This document shows, piece after piece, positions 1-8,806 of a stretch of 64,000 bases of DNA; positions within the stretch are counted from its first letter, which is position 1; every line of letters begins with the position of its first letter. Source of the stretch: Sulfurospirillum cavolei (lineage in GTDB: Bacteria > Campylobacterota > Campylobacteria > Campylobacterales > Sulfurospirillaceae). The notes beneath the pieces are model-generated. The model was not told the DNA's origin. It saw only the letters and a program-made list of their open reading frames with translations, and searched no databases. Position numbers and translations under genes: made by a program. The DNA is taken from positions 1,302,001 to 1,366,000 of the forward strand of contig NZ_AP014724.1 in NCBI RefSeq assembly GCF_001548055.1. The letters are read 5' to 3'.

Positions 1-172
1 AAAAACCGGCAATAGGCTTATACTCTTTCATACCGAAAACATGCGCAAAACTTGAAATGATAAACGCCGCGGCGGAACTTCCGGTAAACCAAAAATAGTT
101 CGGAATGTCGATACCCCAAGGTCGATCGGGCGTAATCGAGCTAATCGTATGCAATAGTGATCCAAAATCCAT
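1..172 (-). CDS. NrfD/PsrC/TtrC-like membrane subunit, 5' part only
   Basis: The first about 57 codons of a minus-strand gene start with ATG at 172 and run off the left edge. The N-terminus reads MDFGSLLHTI..., followed by WGIDIPNYFWFTG and a hydrophobic stretch, as in NrfD-family quinol-interacting membrane subunits. The start lies 1 base after the stop of the Fe-S subunit gene, and its ribosome site (AAAGGAG) lies in the last codons of that gene, so the two are translationally coupled. With the TtrB-like partner, the likely role is the membrane anchor that passes quinol electrons to a periplasmic molybdopterin reductase. The catalytic subunit gene would lie further left and is not visible here. 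Confidence 0.75.
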   Translation of the reverse strand, partial: MDFGSLLHTISSITPDRPWGIDIPNYFWFTGSSAAAFIISSFAHVFGMKEYKPIAGF

Positions 173-173
173 G

Positions 174-962
174 TTATTCTCCTTTACTTGACCATTCTTT
201 GTGCAAAGCACCCTCGCGTTTGCGTACCGCGTCGTCCAAAATTCCGTTTGAATACGGTAATGACTGGATTTCTCCGCTCAACGCAATGTAAAATACGCGC
301 GGTTTCGTTCCGGAAGCTGGTTTTAAAACGGTGGCCGGAAACGTTGCAAGCAAGCGTGAGACGTGCGAAGAAGGATCGTTCAGATCACCGAAAACCCGTG
401 CTCCGCCGACACAACTTTCCACGCATGCCGGAAGCAATCCGTGATCGACGCGATGCGCGCAAAGCGTGCATTTGTCGGCAACGTTGGAGATCGGATTGAA
501 ATAACGTTTATCGTAAGGACAGGCATTGATGCAGTATCCGCATCCCCAACAAATCTCGTTATCCACGACGACGATACCGTCTTTGCGGGCAAACGTCGCT
601 CCGGTCGGGCAGACGCTTACGCACGAAGGCTCGGCACAATGGTTGCAAAGTTGCGGTAAAAACGCTTTCCTGACGCTTGGGTAACTTCCGAGTTCGTATT
701 CGGGAACGTAGGTTCTAAATTTCTCTTTGGGGACTTTATTTTCACTTTTACACGCACTCGTGCAGGCTTGGCATCCGACGCATTTGCGAAGATCGATAAC
801 CATACCGAAGCGTTTACCCTCTTGCCCGACGTAACGGGCGTCTTTGGCGTCGCGACCGGGATTGGTAAGGCTTAATGCGTGTGCATGCGTTGATGCTAGC
901 GTACTAACGCCGATCAAGCCCGTCGCTTTTTTGACGAACTCCCTTCTGCTCTTACTTGGCAT
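174..962 (-). CDS. Tat-exported four-cluster Fe-S subunit, TtrB-like
   Basis: A 262-residue electron-transfer subunit of a membrane-linked molybdopterin oxidoreductase. The N-terminus carries a twin-arginine signal (SRREFVKK) and a hydrophobic stretch ending in AHA, so it acts outside the inner membrane. Four cysteine groups are visible: CVGCQACTSAC, CNHCAEPSCVSVC, CWGCGYCINAC and CTLCAH...CVESC, enough for four [4Fe-4S] clusters as in DmsB, PsrB and TtrB. The CVESCVGG segment and the C-terminal VLKP...P.VFY segment resemble tetrathionate reductase TtrB as I recall it. PsrB of Wolinella has no Tat signal. The ATG at 962 is chosen because AAAGGAG precedes it; an earlier TTG at 980 lacks such a site. 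Substrate (tetrathionate, polysulfide or other) is inferred only. Confidence 0.8.
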   Translation of the reverse strand: MPSKSRREFVKKATGLIGVSTLASTHAHALSLTNPGRDAKDARYVGQEGKRFGMVIDLRKCVGCQACTSACKSENKVPKEKFRTYVPEYELGSYPSVRKAFLPQLCNHCAEPSCVSVCPTGATFARKDGIVVVDNEICWGCGYCINACPYDKRYFNPISNVADKCTLCAHRVDHGLLPACVESCVGGARVFGDLNDPSSHVSRLLATFPATVLKPASGTKPRVFYIALSGEIQSLPYSNGILDDAVRKREGALHKEWSSKGE

Positions 963-1041
963 AAAAACTCCTTTTGACAATTTCCAAAAGGTATAATAAC
1001 GAGCAGTCGAGAGAAACTAGGGAGAAACGAAAAGCGAGGGA

Positions 1042-2703
1042 TTAGAGAATGATTTCGAAGCAGGCTCCCTGATCGGTATTGAAGGCTTTAAGGCTTCCTT
1101 GAGCGTGTTGTTCGATAATGGTTTTACTCATGTAAAGACCGATGCCCGTACCGCTTTTGGCATGTTTGGTACTGACGTAAGGCTCGAAAATGCGCTCAAT
1201 CGGTTCCATTTCGATTCCGCCGCCGTTATCGACGATGCGAATACAAATGCGACCGTCGATGCGTTGAAGCGTAATGCTAATATGTGGATCGTCGATCGCA
1301 CGTTCGAGTAAAATGTCTTTGGCGTTACCGATAATATTTAAAACGACCTGCGCAAACTGGCTTGGACATCCTTTGATCTCTAGGCGCTCTTGGGCTTCGA
1401 AAGTCAAGCGGATATGGTGGTTTTTGAGTGCCGAATCGATCAGATCGATAGCCTTTTGAATCGTGTCGTTGATGACGTAATCTTTTTTTTGGTTGTCGCT
1501 CATAAAAAAATTGCGAAAATCGTCAATGGTTTTTGACATGTAAGCGATAAGCTTCTCCGAACGCGCGATACGCTCTTCGAAAATATCGCGGCTTAGTTTA
1601 TTTCTCTCCCATAAAAGTTGAAGGTTCATCAGCGTTGCCCCCAGTTCGCTTAAAGGCTGACGCCACTGATGGGCAATATTGCCGATCATTTCTCCCATAC
1701 TCGCCAAGCGGCTTTGGTGCATTAACAGTTGTTCGTGATGCAAACGTTGTTCGATCTCTTGGTTAACGCGATCTTCAAGCGTGTGATTGAGGTGGCGCAA
1801 GCCCGCTTCGCTCTCTTCAAGCCGTTTGATTAAAACGTCAAATCCATAGTTTAAAATAACAAGCAATACGCCGATCATCGCAAGCGTAAGGAAAAACGCT
1901 TCATAGACGGCATCTAAAAGCTTTTGTTGCTGATCGCTAATATCTTGAAAGAAGAGAAGTTGCGCCAGATGATCGCCGATGAGCCCTTCGAGTTGAATGA
2001 CGTGCGTGATGTACGTGCGGGTACGATTTTGTGAAATCGCCCCGTCTTGGAGGCTGATAGAGCGCAAATCGTTCTCTTTGGGCTCAAACGTTTCGCCTTT
2101 AAACAAAATATAGCCCTTAAGACCCGAAAACTCCTCGACTTCGTTTAAAAAATACTCCGGTGCAATCGCAAATTCCAACATTCCGACTAAAGCTTTGTCG
2201 ACGTAAACCGGCACGATAATATGATACGCCGCATAATGTTTGGAGAAGAAAAATCCAAATTGAGGTTCGTTTGGAACGGCTCTTTTTTCGTCGATTTCAC
2301 TTTGCTTAGGGTCTTTTCCGAGGTGTGCGATAAGATGGCGGTTTTCGTCGTAAAAACGGATACCGAGCAAAAACGGATTTTCCTGTTTTAAGACTTTCCA
2401 TCGAAAACTTGAAAGCCCCGTGAGCTGTTCGACGTTTTTATGCACCAACGCGTCTTTAATGCCGTAAGAGTCGAGATTGGCATAGGCGCGATTGAGGTAA
2501 AACGTTGCGGTGCGCTCTAGCGTCGTTTGGTAGAGACTATGAATCTGTAACGCATAATCTTTGCGTGATTTTTCGATCGACTCTTTGACGTCGAGGTATC
2601 GCATCCATCCGAAAATCATCGCCATTGCCGCAAAAAGCAATAATACGAAGATCATCGTTTTGGTTTTCGTAGAAGGCGAGAGGCGTTTTTTAGCGTACGG
2701 CAA
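1042..2703 (-). CDS. membrane sensor histidine kinase
   Basis: A 553-residue sensor kinase. A first membrane segment (about residues 16-34) and a second (about 269-288) enclose a large extracytoplasmic sensing domain. A coiled-coil linker then leads to the dimerisation box GNIAHQWRQPL with phospho-acceptor His345, the form common in Campylobacterota. The ATPase domain shows the N box (NIIGNAKD), DNGGGI and GTGIGLYMSK. The gene start overlaps the response regulator stop by 14 bases, so the two are co-transcribed. The TtrB-like gene lies just downstream on the same strand, which suggests that the pair controls that reductase, as TtrSR does in other bacteria. The sensed ligand is unknown. Confidence 0.85.
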   Translation of the reverse strand: MPYAKKRLSPSTKTKTMIFVLLLFAAMAMIFGWMRYLDVKESIEKSRKDYALQIHSLYQTTLERTATFYLNRAYANLDSYGIKDALVHKNVEQLTGLSSFRWKVLKQENPFLLGIRFYDENRHLIAHLGKDPKQSEIDEKRAVPNEPQFGFFFSKHYAAYHIIVPVYVDKALVGMLEFAIAPEYFLNEVEEFSGLKGYILFKGETFEPKENDLRSISLQDGAISQNRTRTYITHVIQLEGLIGDHLAQLLFFQDISDQQQKLLDAVYEAFFLTLAMIGVLLVILNYGFDVLIKRLEESEAGLRHLNHTLEDRVNQEIEQRLHHEQLLMHQSRLASMGEMIGNIAHQWRQPLSELGATLMNLQLLWERNKLSRDIFEERIARSEKLIAYMSKTIDDFRNFFMSDNQKKDYVINDTIQKAIDLIDSALKNHHIRLTFEAQERLEIKGCPSQFAQVVLNIIGNAKDILLERAIDDPHISITLQRIDGRICIRIVDNGGGIEMEPIERIFEPYVSTKHAKSGTGIGLYMSKTIIEQHAQGSLKAFNTDQGACFEIIL

Positions 2704-3382
2704 GTTTGTATCCGATACCGAAAATATTTTCGATCAAATCGTTCGGAAGTTTTTTACGCAGTTCTTTTACCAGTGCTTTTAAAGCCTCTTTATTACCGCC
2801 ATCACCCGCCCAAACCGCCTCTTCCAACATGTCATAAGAGAGAACGCGATTTTTTTGGCGCAAAAGGTATTCAAATAAAAGACGCTCTTTTTTCGTCAGT
2901 ACGCTAGGCGTTTCGTTGACGTAAAGCGTACACGATTCGGGATTGTAAAAGACGCTTTCGTTGACTTTAATGACGTTACCCTCTCCCCATTCGTACATCC
3001 AATGCGCGCATGTTTTAAGTGCGTTTAAAAAGCTCTCTTTGGAAAAGGGTTTGAGAAGGTATGTGCAAATATTGAGTTCGATCGCTTCTAAAAAATAGCG
3101 TTGTTCGGCATACGCGCTCATAATAATCACGGGAACGCGTTTATGGGATTCGCGAATCCTCCTTAGCAGTTCCAATCCGTTGCATTTAGGCATACAAATA
3201 TCCAAAAGCAGTACGTCGGGACGGTGTTCGTAAAAAAGCTCTTCGGCTTCTTCGCCGTTGGACGCTTGAATCACGCGCTTGAAGAAAAGTTCCAAAGTTT
3301 GTGCGACGCTATGGCGTAAGCTCTCTTCGTCTTCGGCGTAAAGGATTGTTAAATGTTCGAATAAGCCGAGCGTATCGTACAT
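2690..3382 (-). CDS. response regulator, receiver plus winged helix
   Basis: A 230-residue OmpR-type DNA-binding response regulator. The receiver domain has the acidic pair at residues 17-18 (YAEDEES), phospho-acceptor Asp61 (LLLDICMP) and a Lys in LLKPFSKES. The C-terminal half (LTKKERLLFEYLL...VKELRKKL...GIGYKL) is a Trans_Reg_C winged helix. I start it at ATG 3382: the longer open frame to 3478 runs into the upstream isomerase gene and is low-complexity. It sits 4 bases after that gene and overlaps the kinase by 14 bases. Target is probably the adjacent reductase operon (inference). Confidence 0.85.
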   Translation of the reverse strand: MYDTLGLFEHLTILYAEDEESLRHSVAQTLELFFKRVIQASNGEEAEELFYEHRPDVLLLDICMPKCNGLELLRRIRESHKRVPVIIMSAYAEQRYFLEAIELNICTYLLKPFSKESFLNALKTCAHWMYEWGEGNVIKVNESVFYNPESCTLYVNETPSVLTKKERLLFEYLLRQKNRVLSYDMLEEAVWAGDGGNKEALKALVKELRKKLPNDLIENIFGIGYKLAVR

Positions 3383-3386
3383 GGTT

Positions 3387-3878
3387 TTATAAAACGGAGC
3401 GTTCGACGTCGATCGAATGGAAGCGCTTCTCGATCTCTTCGGGTAAGGCTTCGCGAATACCGATAACGGTGGCGTCAAAGACGACCGTTACGCCTGATAG
3501 CGGATGATTGGCATCTAAGACGACCTGATCGTCTCGAATCTCGCTGACCGTATAAACCATCATAATCTCTTCGTCGTCGTCCTCGCTGAAAACCATTTCA
3601 ACTTGCTCTCCGATTTGTAAATCGTCTTCAAATTGTGAACGATCTTCTACTAAAACCAATTCGCCTTTATACTCTCCAAACGCCTCTTCGGGAAGCAGTT
3701 GCATATGCACGCTCTCTCCGATGCGTTTTCCCTCTAACGCCTGCTCGATTTTTACGAAAACTTCGTCGTATCCGCCGTGCAGATACACCAAAGGAGTCGC
3801 TCCGCTATCGAGAAGTTCGTGTTGGGTGTTAAATAAAGTATAATCAAGCGTCACGACGCAATTTTTATGAACAGTCAA
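3387..3878 (-). CDS. slyD: SlyD-type FKBP peptidyl-prolyl isomerase
   Basis: A 163-residue cytosolic prolyl isomerase and chaperone of the SlyD branch. The N-terminal FKBP strand (VVTLDYTL), the LVYLHGGYDE segment and LPEEAFGEY, followed by the insert-in-flap region, match SlyD layout. It lacks the long His/Cys-rich nickel tail of E. coli SlyD. The gene is followed after 4 bases by the response regulator and kinase genes, so all three may share a transcript. A TTACATGTAA palindrome lies just upstream of the start at 3887-3896. Confidence 0.85.
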   Translation of the reverse strand: MTVHKNCVVTLDYTLFNTQHELLDSGATPLVYLHGGYDEVFVKIEQALEGKRIGESVHMQLLPEEAFGEYKGELVLVEDRSQFEDDLQIGEQVEMVFSEDDDEEIMMVYTVSEIRDDQVVLDANHPLSGVTVVFDATVIGIREALPEEIEKRFHSIDVERSVL

Positions 3879-3904
3879 ATCAATCCTTACATGTAAGAAA
3901 AATG

Positions 3905-3926
3905 AGCCGTCTTTTCAAAGACGGCT
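3905..3926 (-). terminator. Rho-independent terminator after acnB
   Basis: A perfect 10-base stem (AGCCGTCTTT / AAAGACGGCT) with a 2-base loop lies just beyond the acnB stop. Read on the minus strand it is followed by CATTTTTC. It separates acnB from the slyD-regulator genes. Confidence 0.75.
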
Positions 3927-3936
3927 TGGTGTTGTT

Positions 3937-6495
3937 TTAGTGACCTAAAGCGAAATCTTCGATGAGATTAAAATTGAGGTATTGATAGACCTTTTCGGTT
4001 TTTCCCGCCAATTTTTTAGGCACTAAGCTCATGTACTCTTCCACGCTAGGAAGTCGTCCCAAAAGCGCGCATAAAGCGGCGAGTTCCGCACTTCCCAAGT
4101 AGACTTTCGAGTTAGGCCCCATACGGTTGTCGAAGTTTCGAGTCGATGTCGAAAAGACAACGGCACCCTCGCGTACGTTGGCTTGGTTGCCCATACAAAG
4201 CGAACATCCCGGAATTTCGATACGCGCGCCCGCCGTTCCGAAAAGCGCGTAGTAACCCTCTTGCGTGAGTTGGTTTTTATCCATTTTCGTCGGAGGTGCA
4301 ATCCACAAGGTCGTAGGAACTTTGCCCTCTCCTTGCAAGACTTCGCCGAGTGCTCGGTAATGTCCGATATTGGTCATACAACTTCCGACGAAGACTTCAT
4401 CGATTTTTTTAGGGCGATTGTCGTCGGCTAAGATTTCGCTTAGGGTCGCAACATCGTCCGGATCGTTCGGACATGCTAAAATCGGCTCTTTGATTTCATT
4501 CAGGTCGATTTCGATGACTTCGGCGTAGTGTGCGTCGGCATCGGCTTTGAGCAGTTTTGGCTCTTTGATCCATGCTTTCATTTTATCGGCGCGACGTTGA
4601 AGCGTTTTGGCGTCTTGGTAACCGGCTTTGATCATAGCTTCTAAGAGCGTAATGTTGGATTGGAGATATTCGACGACGCTTTCTTCATCTAAAGCCACGG
4701 TACATGCCGCCGCACTTCGCTCCGCCGACGCGTCGCTGAGCTCAAAGGCTTGTTCGACTTTGAGTTTAGGTAAACCTTCAATCTCTAAAATACGTCCGGC
4801 AAAGACGTTTTTCTTATTTTTCTTCGGAACCGTGAGTAAGCCTTTTTGGATCGCGTAATACGGAATGGCATTGACAAGATCGCGTAGCGTAATGCCCGGT
4901 TGCATCTCGCCTTTAAAGCGTACTAACACCGATTCTGGCATATTAAGAGGCATGCTACCGGTGACCGCGGCAAAGGCTACAAGACCCGAGCCTGCCGGAA
5001 ACGAAATGCCGATAGGAAAACGCGTATGACTGTCGCCGCCCGTTCCGACGGTATCGGGGAGAACCATACGATTTAGCCACGAGTGAATAACGCCGTCCCC
5101 CGCACGAAGGCTCACGCCGCTACGGGAAGTGATGAAATCGGGAAGCGTGTGGTGAAGTTTGACGTCGCTGGGTTTGGGGTAAGCGGCGGTATGACAGAAG
5201 CTTTGCATCACCAAATCGGCACTAAAACCAAGCGCGGCAAGCTCTTTAATCTCGTCCCTCGTCATCGGTCCGGTGGTATCTTGACTACCGACGGTGAGCG
5301 TTTGCGGTTCAACGTACATTCCGGCACGTACGCCTTTGACGCCGCAGGCGCGTCCGACCATTTTTTGTGCCAACGTGTACCCTACGCCTTGAAGTTCTTC
5401 AGGTTGCTCGGGTTTAGCGAAAATAGTCTCGGCACCCATGCCAAGACTTGCTCTGGCTTTTGCGGTCAGTCCTCGACCGATAATGAGCGGAATACGTCCG
5501 CCCGCTCGGTACTCGTCGGCTAAGGTATTGGGGGAGAGTTTAAACGTACCGACCGTTTTCCCTGCTTTTTCGACCTTGCCTAAAAGCGGATAGACATCGA
5601 TAATATCGCCGGTTTCGAATGCGTCGACGTTGACTTCGATCGGAAGCGCACCGCTGTCTTCGGCGGTGTTAAAAAAAATAGGGGCAATGGTTGAGCCTAA
5701 AATAAGGCCGCTTGTTTTTTTATTGGGAACGCCCGCAATCTCTTTGCCCATCCACCATTGAATAGAGTTGATACCGGACTTTCGGCTACTTCCCGTTCCG
5801 ACGACGTCACCCACGTAAGCGACTTCATAGCCTTTTGCTTTTAATTCGGTGATTTTTTCAAGTGCGCCCGGAAGTCGTTTGAGGAGCATCGCATTGGCAT
5901 GCAAAGGAATATCGCTTCTCGTAAACGCTTCGCTTGCGGGACTTAAATCGTCCGTATTGGTTTCTCCCGCAACTTTTAACACCGCAACGGTCATTTTTTC
6001 GGGAAGAGCGGGTTTTGACGTAAACCACTGTGCATTTGCCCATGAAAGCATCACTTCTTTGGCATACGTATTGGTTTTGGAAAGTGTTTCAATGTCGTTG
6101 AAAGAGCCGTAGACGAGAATCGTGTTTTTAAGAGCGTTACAGGCGGCTTGCGCAACTTCGTTGTCTGAAGAGCTCAGGGCATCGACAAGCGGTTGAACGT
6201 TGTAGCCTCCGAGCATCGTGCCTAATAATTCAACCGCATAAACGGCGGAAATGGCCTTACATGTCACTTTCTTTTGGGCAACGTCGTTTAAAAATGCTGC
6301 CTTAACGTAAGCGGCTTCGTCAACACCCGGTGGAACGCGATCGGCCAATAATGAGCGAAGAAACGCTTGATCGCCCTCTTCTTTTTTGAGTAATTCTACG
6401 ACTTGAGCCGTTTTTTTTGCGTCAAGCGGTAAAGGAGGAACACCTAATTTTGCTCTTTCATTCACTTCAGCTTGATAGCTTTCAAAAAAATCCAT
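3937..6495 (-). CDS. acnB: aconitate hydratase B
   Basis: An 852-residue bifunctional aconitase / 2-methylisocitrate dehydratase of the AcnB class, catalysing citrate-isocitrate interconversion in the (reductive or oxidative) TCA cycle. AcnB order is visible: an N-terminal HEAT-like helical domain (residues 1-155), a swivel domain with GTGSSRKSG around residue 235, then the catalytic domains. Cluster ligands are in [14 protein letters not shown] and [19 protein letters not shown] is also conserved. Length is normal for AcnB. The start follows an AAAGGAG site. It stands 24 bases downstream of ftsK on the same strand and ends in its own terminator. Confidence 0.95.
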   Translation of the reverse strand: MDFFESYQAEVNERAKLGVPPLPLDAKKTAQVVELLKKEEGDQAFLRSLLADRVPPGVDEAAYVKAAFLNDVAQKKVTCKAISAVYAVELLGTMLGGYNVQPLVDALSSSDNEVAQAACNALKNTILVYGSFNDIETLSKTNTYAKEVMLSWANAQWFTSKPALPEKMTVAVLKVAGETNTDDLSPASEAFTRSDIPLHANAMLLKRLPGALEKITELKAKGYEVAYVGDVVGTGSSRKSGINSIQWWMGKEIAGVPNKKTSGLILGSTIAPIFFNTAEDSGALPIEVNVDAFETGDIIDVYPLLGKVEKAGKTVGTFKLSPNTLADEYRAGGRIPLIIGRGLTAKARASLGMGAETIFAKPEQPEELQGVGYTLAQKMVGRACGVKGVRAGMYVEPQTLTVGSQDTTGPMTRDEIKELAALGFSADLVMQSFCHTAAYPKPSDVKLHHTLPDFITSRSGVSLRAGDGVIHSWLNRMVLPDTVGTGGDSHTRFPIGISFPAGSGLVAFAAVTGSMPLNMPESVLVRFKGEMQPGITLRDLVNAIPYYAIQKGLLTVPKKNKKNVFAGRILEIEGLPKLKVEQAFELSDASAERSAAACTVALDEESVVEYLQSNITLLEAMIKAGYQDAKTLQRRADKMKAWIKEPKLLKADADAHYAEVIEIDLNEIKEPILACPNDPDDVATLSEILADDNRPKKIDEVFVGSCMTNIGHYRALGEVLQGEGKVPTTLWIAPPTKMDKNQLTQEGYYALFGTAGARIEIPGCSLCMGNQANVREGAVVFSTSTRNFDNRMGPNSKVYLGSAELAALCALLGRLPSVEEYMSLVPKKLAGKTEKVYQYLNFNLIEDFALGH

Positions 6496-6519
6496 TGTGA
6501 TTGACTCCTTTAAAGTTGA

Positions 6520-8613
6520 TTAGACGATAATTTCGCGTTGACCTTTGGCATTTTGAGACGATAAAATTCCCATCGCCTCCAGTTGCTCGACGATCGTCGC
6601 GGCTCTATTATAGCCAATATTTAATCGTCTTTGAATATAAGAAATCGAGCTCTTTCTTTCATTAAGGACAATGGCTTTGGCATCTTCAAAAAGTTCGTCA
6701 AGCTCACCGCTGTCTTTGGATCCGGAAGCAGAAGAAAAACCCTCTTCACTCTCTTTTAAAAAGCTTTCGTCATAGACGACGGGACGCTGTTTCTTGAGGT
6801 ATTCGACCACTTTATCGATCTCGTCTTCGGTGGTATAGGGGGCATGCAAACGAATGAGTCCGGATGTGCCCGGAGGGGTGAAAAGCATGTCGCCGTTTCC
6901 AAGAAGCGAATCGGCTCCCATAGCGTCTAAAATGACTTTTGAGTCGATTTTTTGCCCGACTTTAAAACTAATACGCGAAGGTAAGTTTGCCTTAATCAGA
7001 CCCGTTACGACGTCCACGGACGGACGCTGTGTCGCCACGACGATATGAATACCGCTGGCTCGTGCCATTTGCGCCAAACGTGCGATGTAAAATTCGACGT
7101 CTTTACCGCTCGTCATCATCAAGTCTGCCAGCTCGTCGATAATAATGACAATGTAAGGCATCGGCTCTAGCCCTAAACTTTTGGCTTTTTCGTTGTAGTT
7201 TTCGATATTTTTCGTTTTGGAACGGCTCATGATCTGATAGCGTCGCTCCATTTCGGAGACCATATTGGCAAGAGCAACGATGGCTTGTTTCGGTTTGGTA
7301 ATGACCGGCGTTAACAAATGCGGAATGTCGTTATAAATTGAAAATTCGAGCATCTTAGGGTCGATCATCAAAAAGCGCAAGGTATCGGGTGAATTGCGGT
7401 ATAAAAGCGATAATAGCATCGCATTAATTCCCACGCTTTTACCGCTTCCGGTCGTTCCGGCGATCAAAAGATGCGGTAATTTTTTAAGATCGGTCACAAA
7501 GGCATTTCCAACGATGTCTTTACCTAAGGCAATCGTTAAAGGCGAAGCCGATTTTTTGAAAATATCGCTTTCTAAAATCTCTTTGAGGTAAATCGTTTCG
7601 ATTTTTTGGTTCGGAACTTCGATACCCACGACGTCTTTACCGGGAACGGGTGCTTGAATACGAATCGTTTTAGCGCGAAGTGCCATCGCAAGGTCGTCTT
7701 GAAGCGTTAAAATACGCGAAACTTTGACATGCGGTGCAGGTTTGAATTCAAATGTCGTTACCACCGGACCCGAATAGGTACGAACGACATCGCCTTCAAT
7801 TTTAAAGCGTCTGAGTTTTTCGAGTAAGTCTTGGATTTTTTGATCAATTTCGTTTTCATTGACATGAACCGCTTTGGTCGGAGGATTGGCTAAAAACGAA
7901 AGCGGCGGCAGCTTAAAATCTTTGGGTTTGTCGACTTCGCCTTGATCGATTTGCGAAAGCAATTTTTTGTTTTCTTCGACTTCGCTCAAAATCTCGACTT
8001 TTGCGTTGGAACTTTTGAGTTTAACCAAACTTTTTTTCGGTTCGCCCTCCTCGGGGAAAAGCGGTTGAAGAATCGTAGGATTTTCTTCCGTCTCTTCATC
8101 GGTGGGGATTAACGCTTCTTGTTTTCGCACGGATTTGACTTTTTTCTCTTCGCGTTTGGGCTCTTCAGCGGGTTCTGCTTTATACTCTTTAACGCTTGTT
8201 TTTGTAAATGTAGGTTTGATCAAGGCAAAAAAATCGCTGATACTGGATTCGACTAAAAGCGTCATGGCGAGCATAAAAACGGCTAAGATAAAAATCCAAA
8301 CACCCATAATACCGATAAATCCGATCAATAAATCAACGATAGAACGACCGAATAAACCGTTGTATTCGTTATGAACGATAATCGACTGAGCCATTAAAAA
8401 AGCGAAAAAAAGAATAGCGGAAGCGACAAAAATGCCGACGCTTCGTTCCGTTACTTTTCCTTCTTTGTAAAGCGTAAATGCCGGTAAGATGAGCATAAAA
8501 GGGTAGATAAACGCTAGATAACCGAAAAAATGTTGATTTCCGTGCCCCAAATAAGCACCGAACCTTCCGACGACGGAGGCGTCCGGTAAAACGGTCGCGA
8601 CGCCCAAATACAA
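6520..8613 (-). CDS. ftsK: FtsK/SpoIIIE DNA translocase
   Basis: A 697-residue septal DNA pump that clears chromosome dimers during division. It has four or more N-terminal membrane segments (to about residue 130), a charged linker, then the RecA-like motor with Walker A (GTTGSGKSVG), Walker B (IVIIIDELADLMM) and the C-terminal gamma winged helix (about residues 635-697) that reads polar KOPS sites. The 8613 start is a TTG with no ribosome site. The frame stays open upstream past hydrophobic codons to AAAGGAT (8661-8667), but no ATG, GTG or TTG lies at the right distance from it. The true start is therefore uncertain and probably near 8645-8655. Confidence 0.9.
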   Translation of the reverse strand: MYLGVATVLPDASVVGRFGAYLGHGNQHFFGYLAFIYPFMLILPAFTLYKEGKVTERSVGIFVASAILFFAFLMAQSIIVHNEYNGLFGRSIVDLLIGFIGIMGVWIFILAVFMLAMTLLVESSISDFFALIKPTFTKTSVKEYKAEPAEEPKREEKKVKSVRKQEALIPTDEETEENPTILQPLFPEEGEPKKSLVKLKSSNAKVEILSEVEENKKLLSQIDQGEVDKPKDFKLPPLSFLANPPTKAVHVNENEIDQKIQDLLEKLRRFKIEGDVVRTYSGPVVTTFEFKPAPHVKVSRILTLQDDLAMALRAKTIRIQAPVPGKDVVGIEVPNQKIETIYLKEILESDIFKKSASPLTIALGKDIVGNAFVTDLKKLPHLLIAGTTGSGKSVGINAMLLSLLYRNSPDTLRFLMIDPKMLEFSIYNDIPHLLTPVITKPKQAIVALANMVSEMERRYQIMSRSKTKNIENYNEKAKSLGLEPMPYIVIIIDELADLMMTSGKDVEFYIARLAQMARASGIHIVVATQRPSVDVVTGLIKANLPSRISFKVGQKIDSKVILDAMGADSLLGNGDMLFTPPGTSGLIRLHAPYTTEDEIDKVVEYLKKQRPVVYDESFLKESEEGFSSASGSKDSGELDELFEDAKAIVLNERKSSISYIQRRLNIGYNRAATIVEQLEAMGILSSQNAKGQREIIV

Positions 8614-8760
8614 AACAATCGCAATAAAAATAATAAAAAAAGTCTCTTTTAAGATAGTATATCCTTTACATGTAATCGTAATCCCCTCAAGCGATTCAAG
8701 CTTTCTAGGCTCGTAAGCGTCTCTCGTAGAATTTAAGCACTCTTAAGTATTGGTGCTCTA

Positions 8761-8790
8761 ACGTCTTGTAAGCATGATATTACAAGACGT
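8761..8790. terminator. hairpin between flgL and ftsK
   Basis: A perfect 11-base inverted repeat (ACGTCTTGTAA / TTACAAGACGT) with an 8-base loop lies 17 bases past the flgL stop. No strong T-run follows on the minus strand, so termination is likely but not certain. Confidence 0.5.
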
Positions 8791-8806
8791 TTATTATAAC
8801 AAATTA

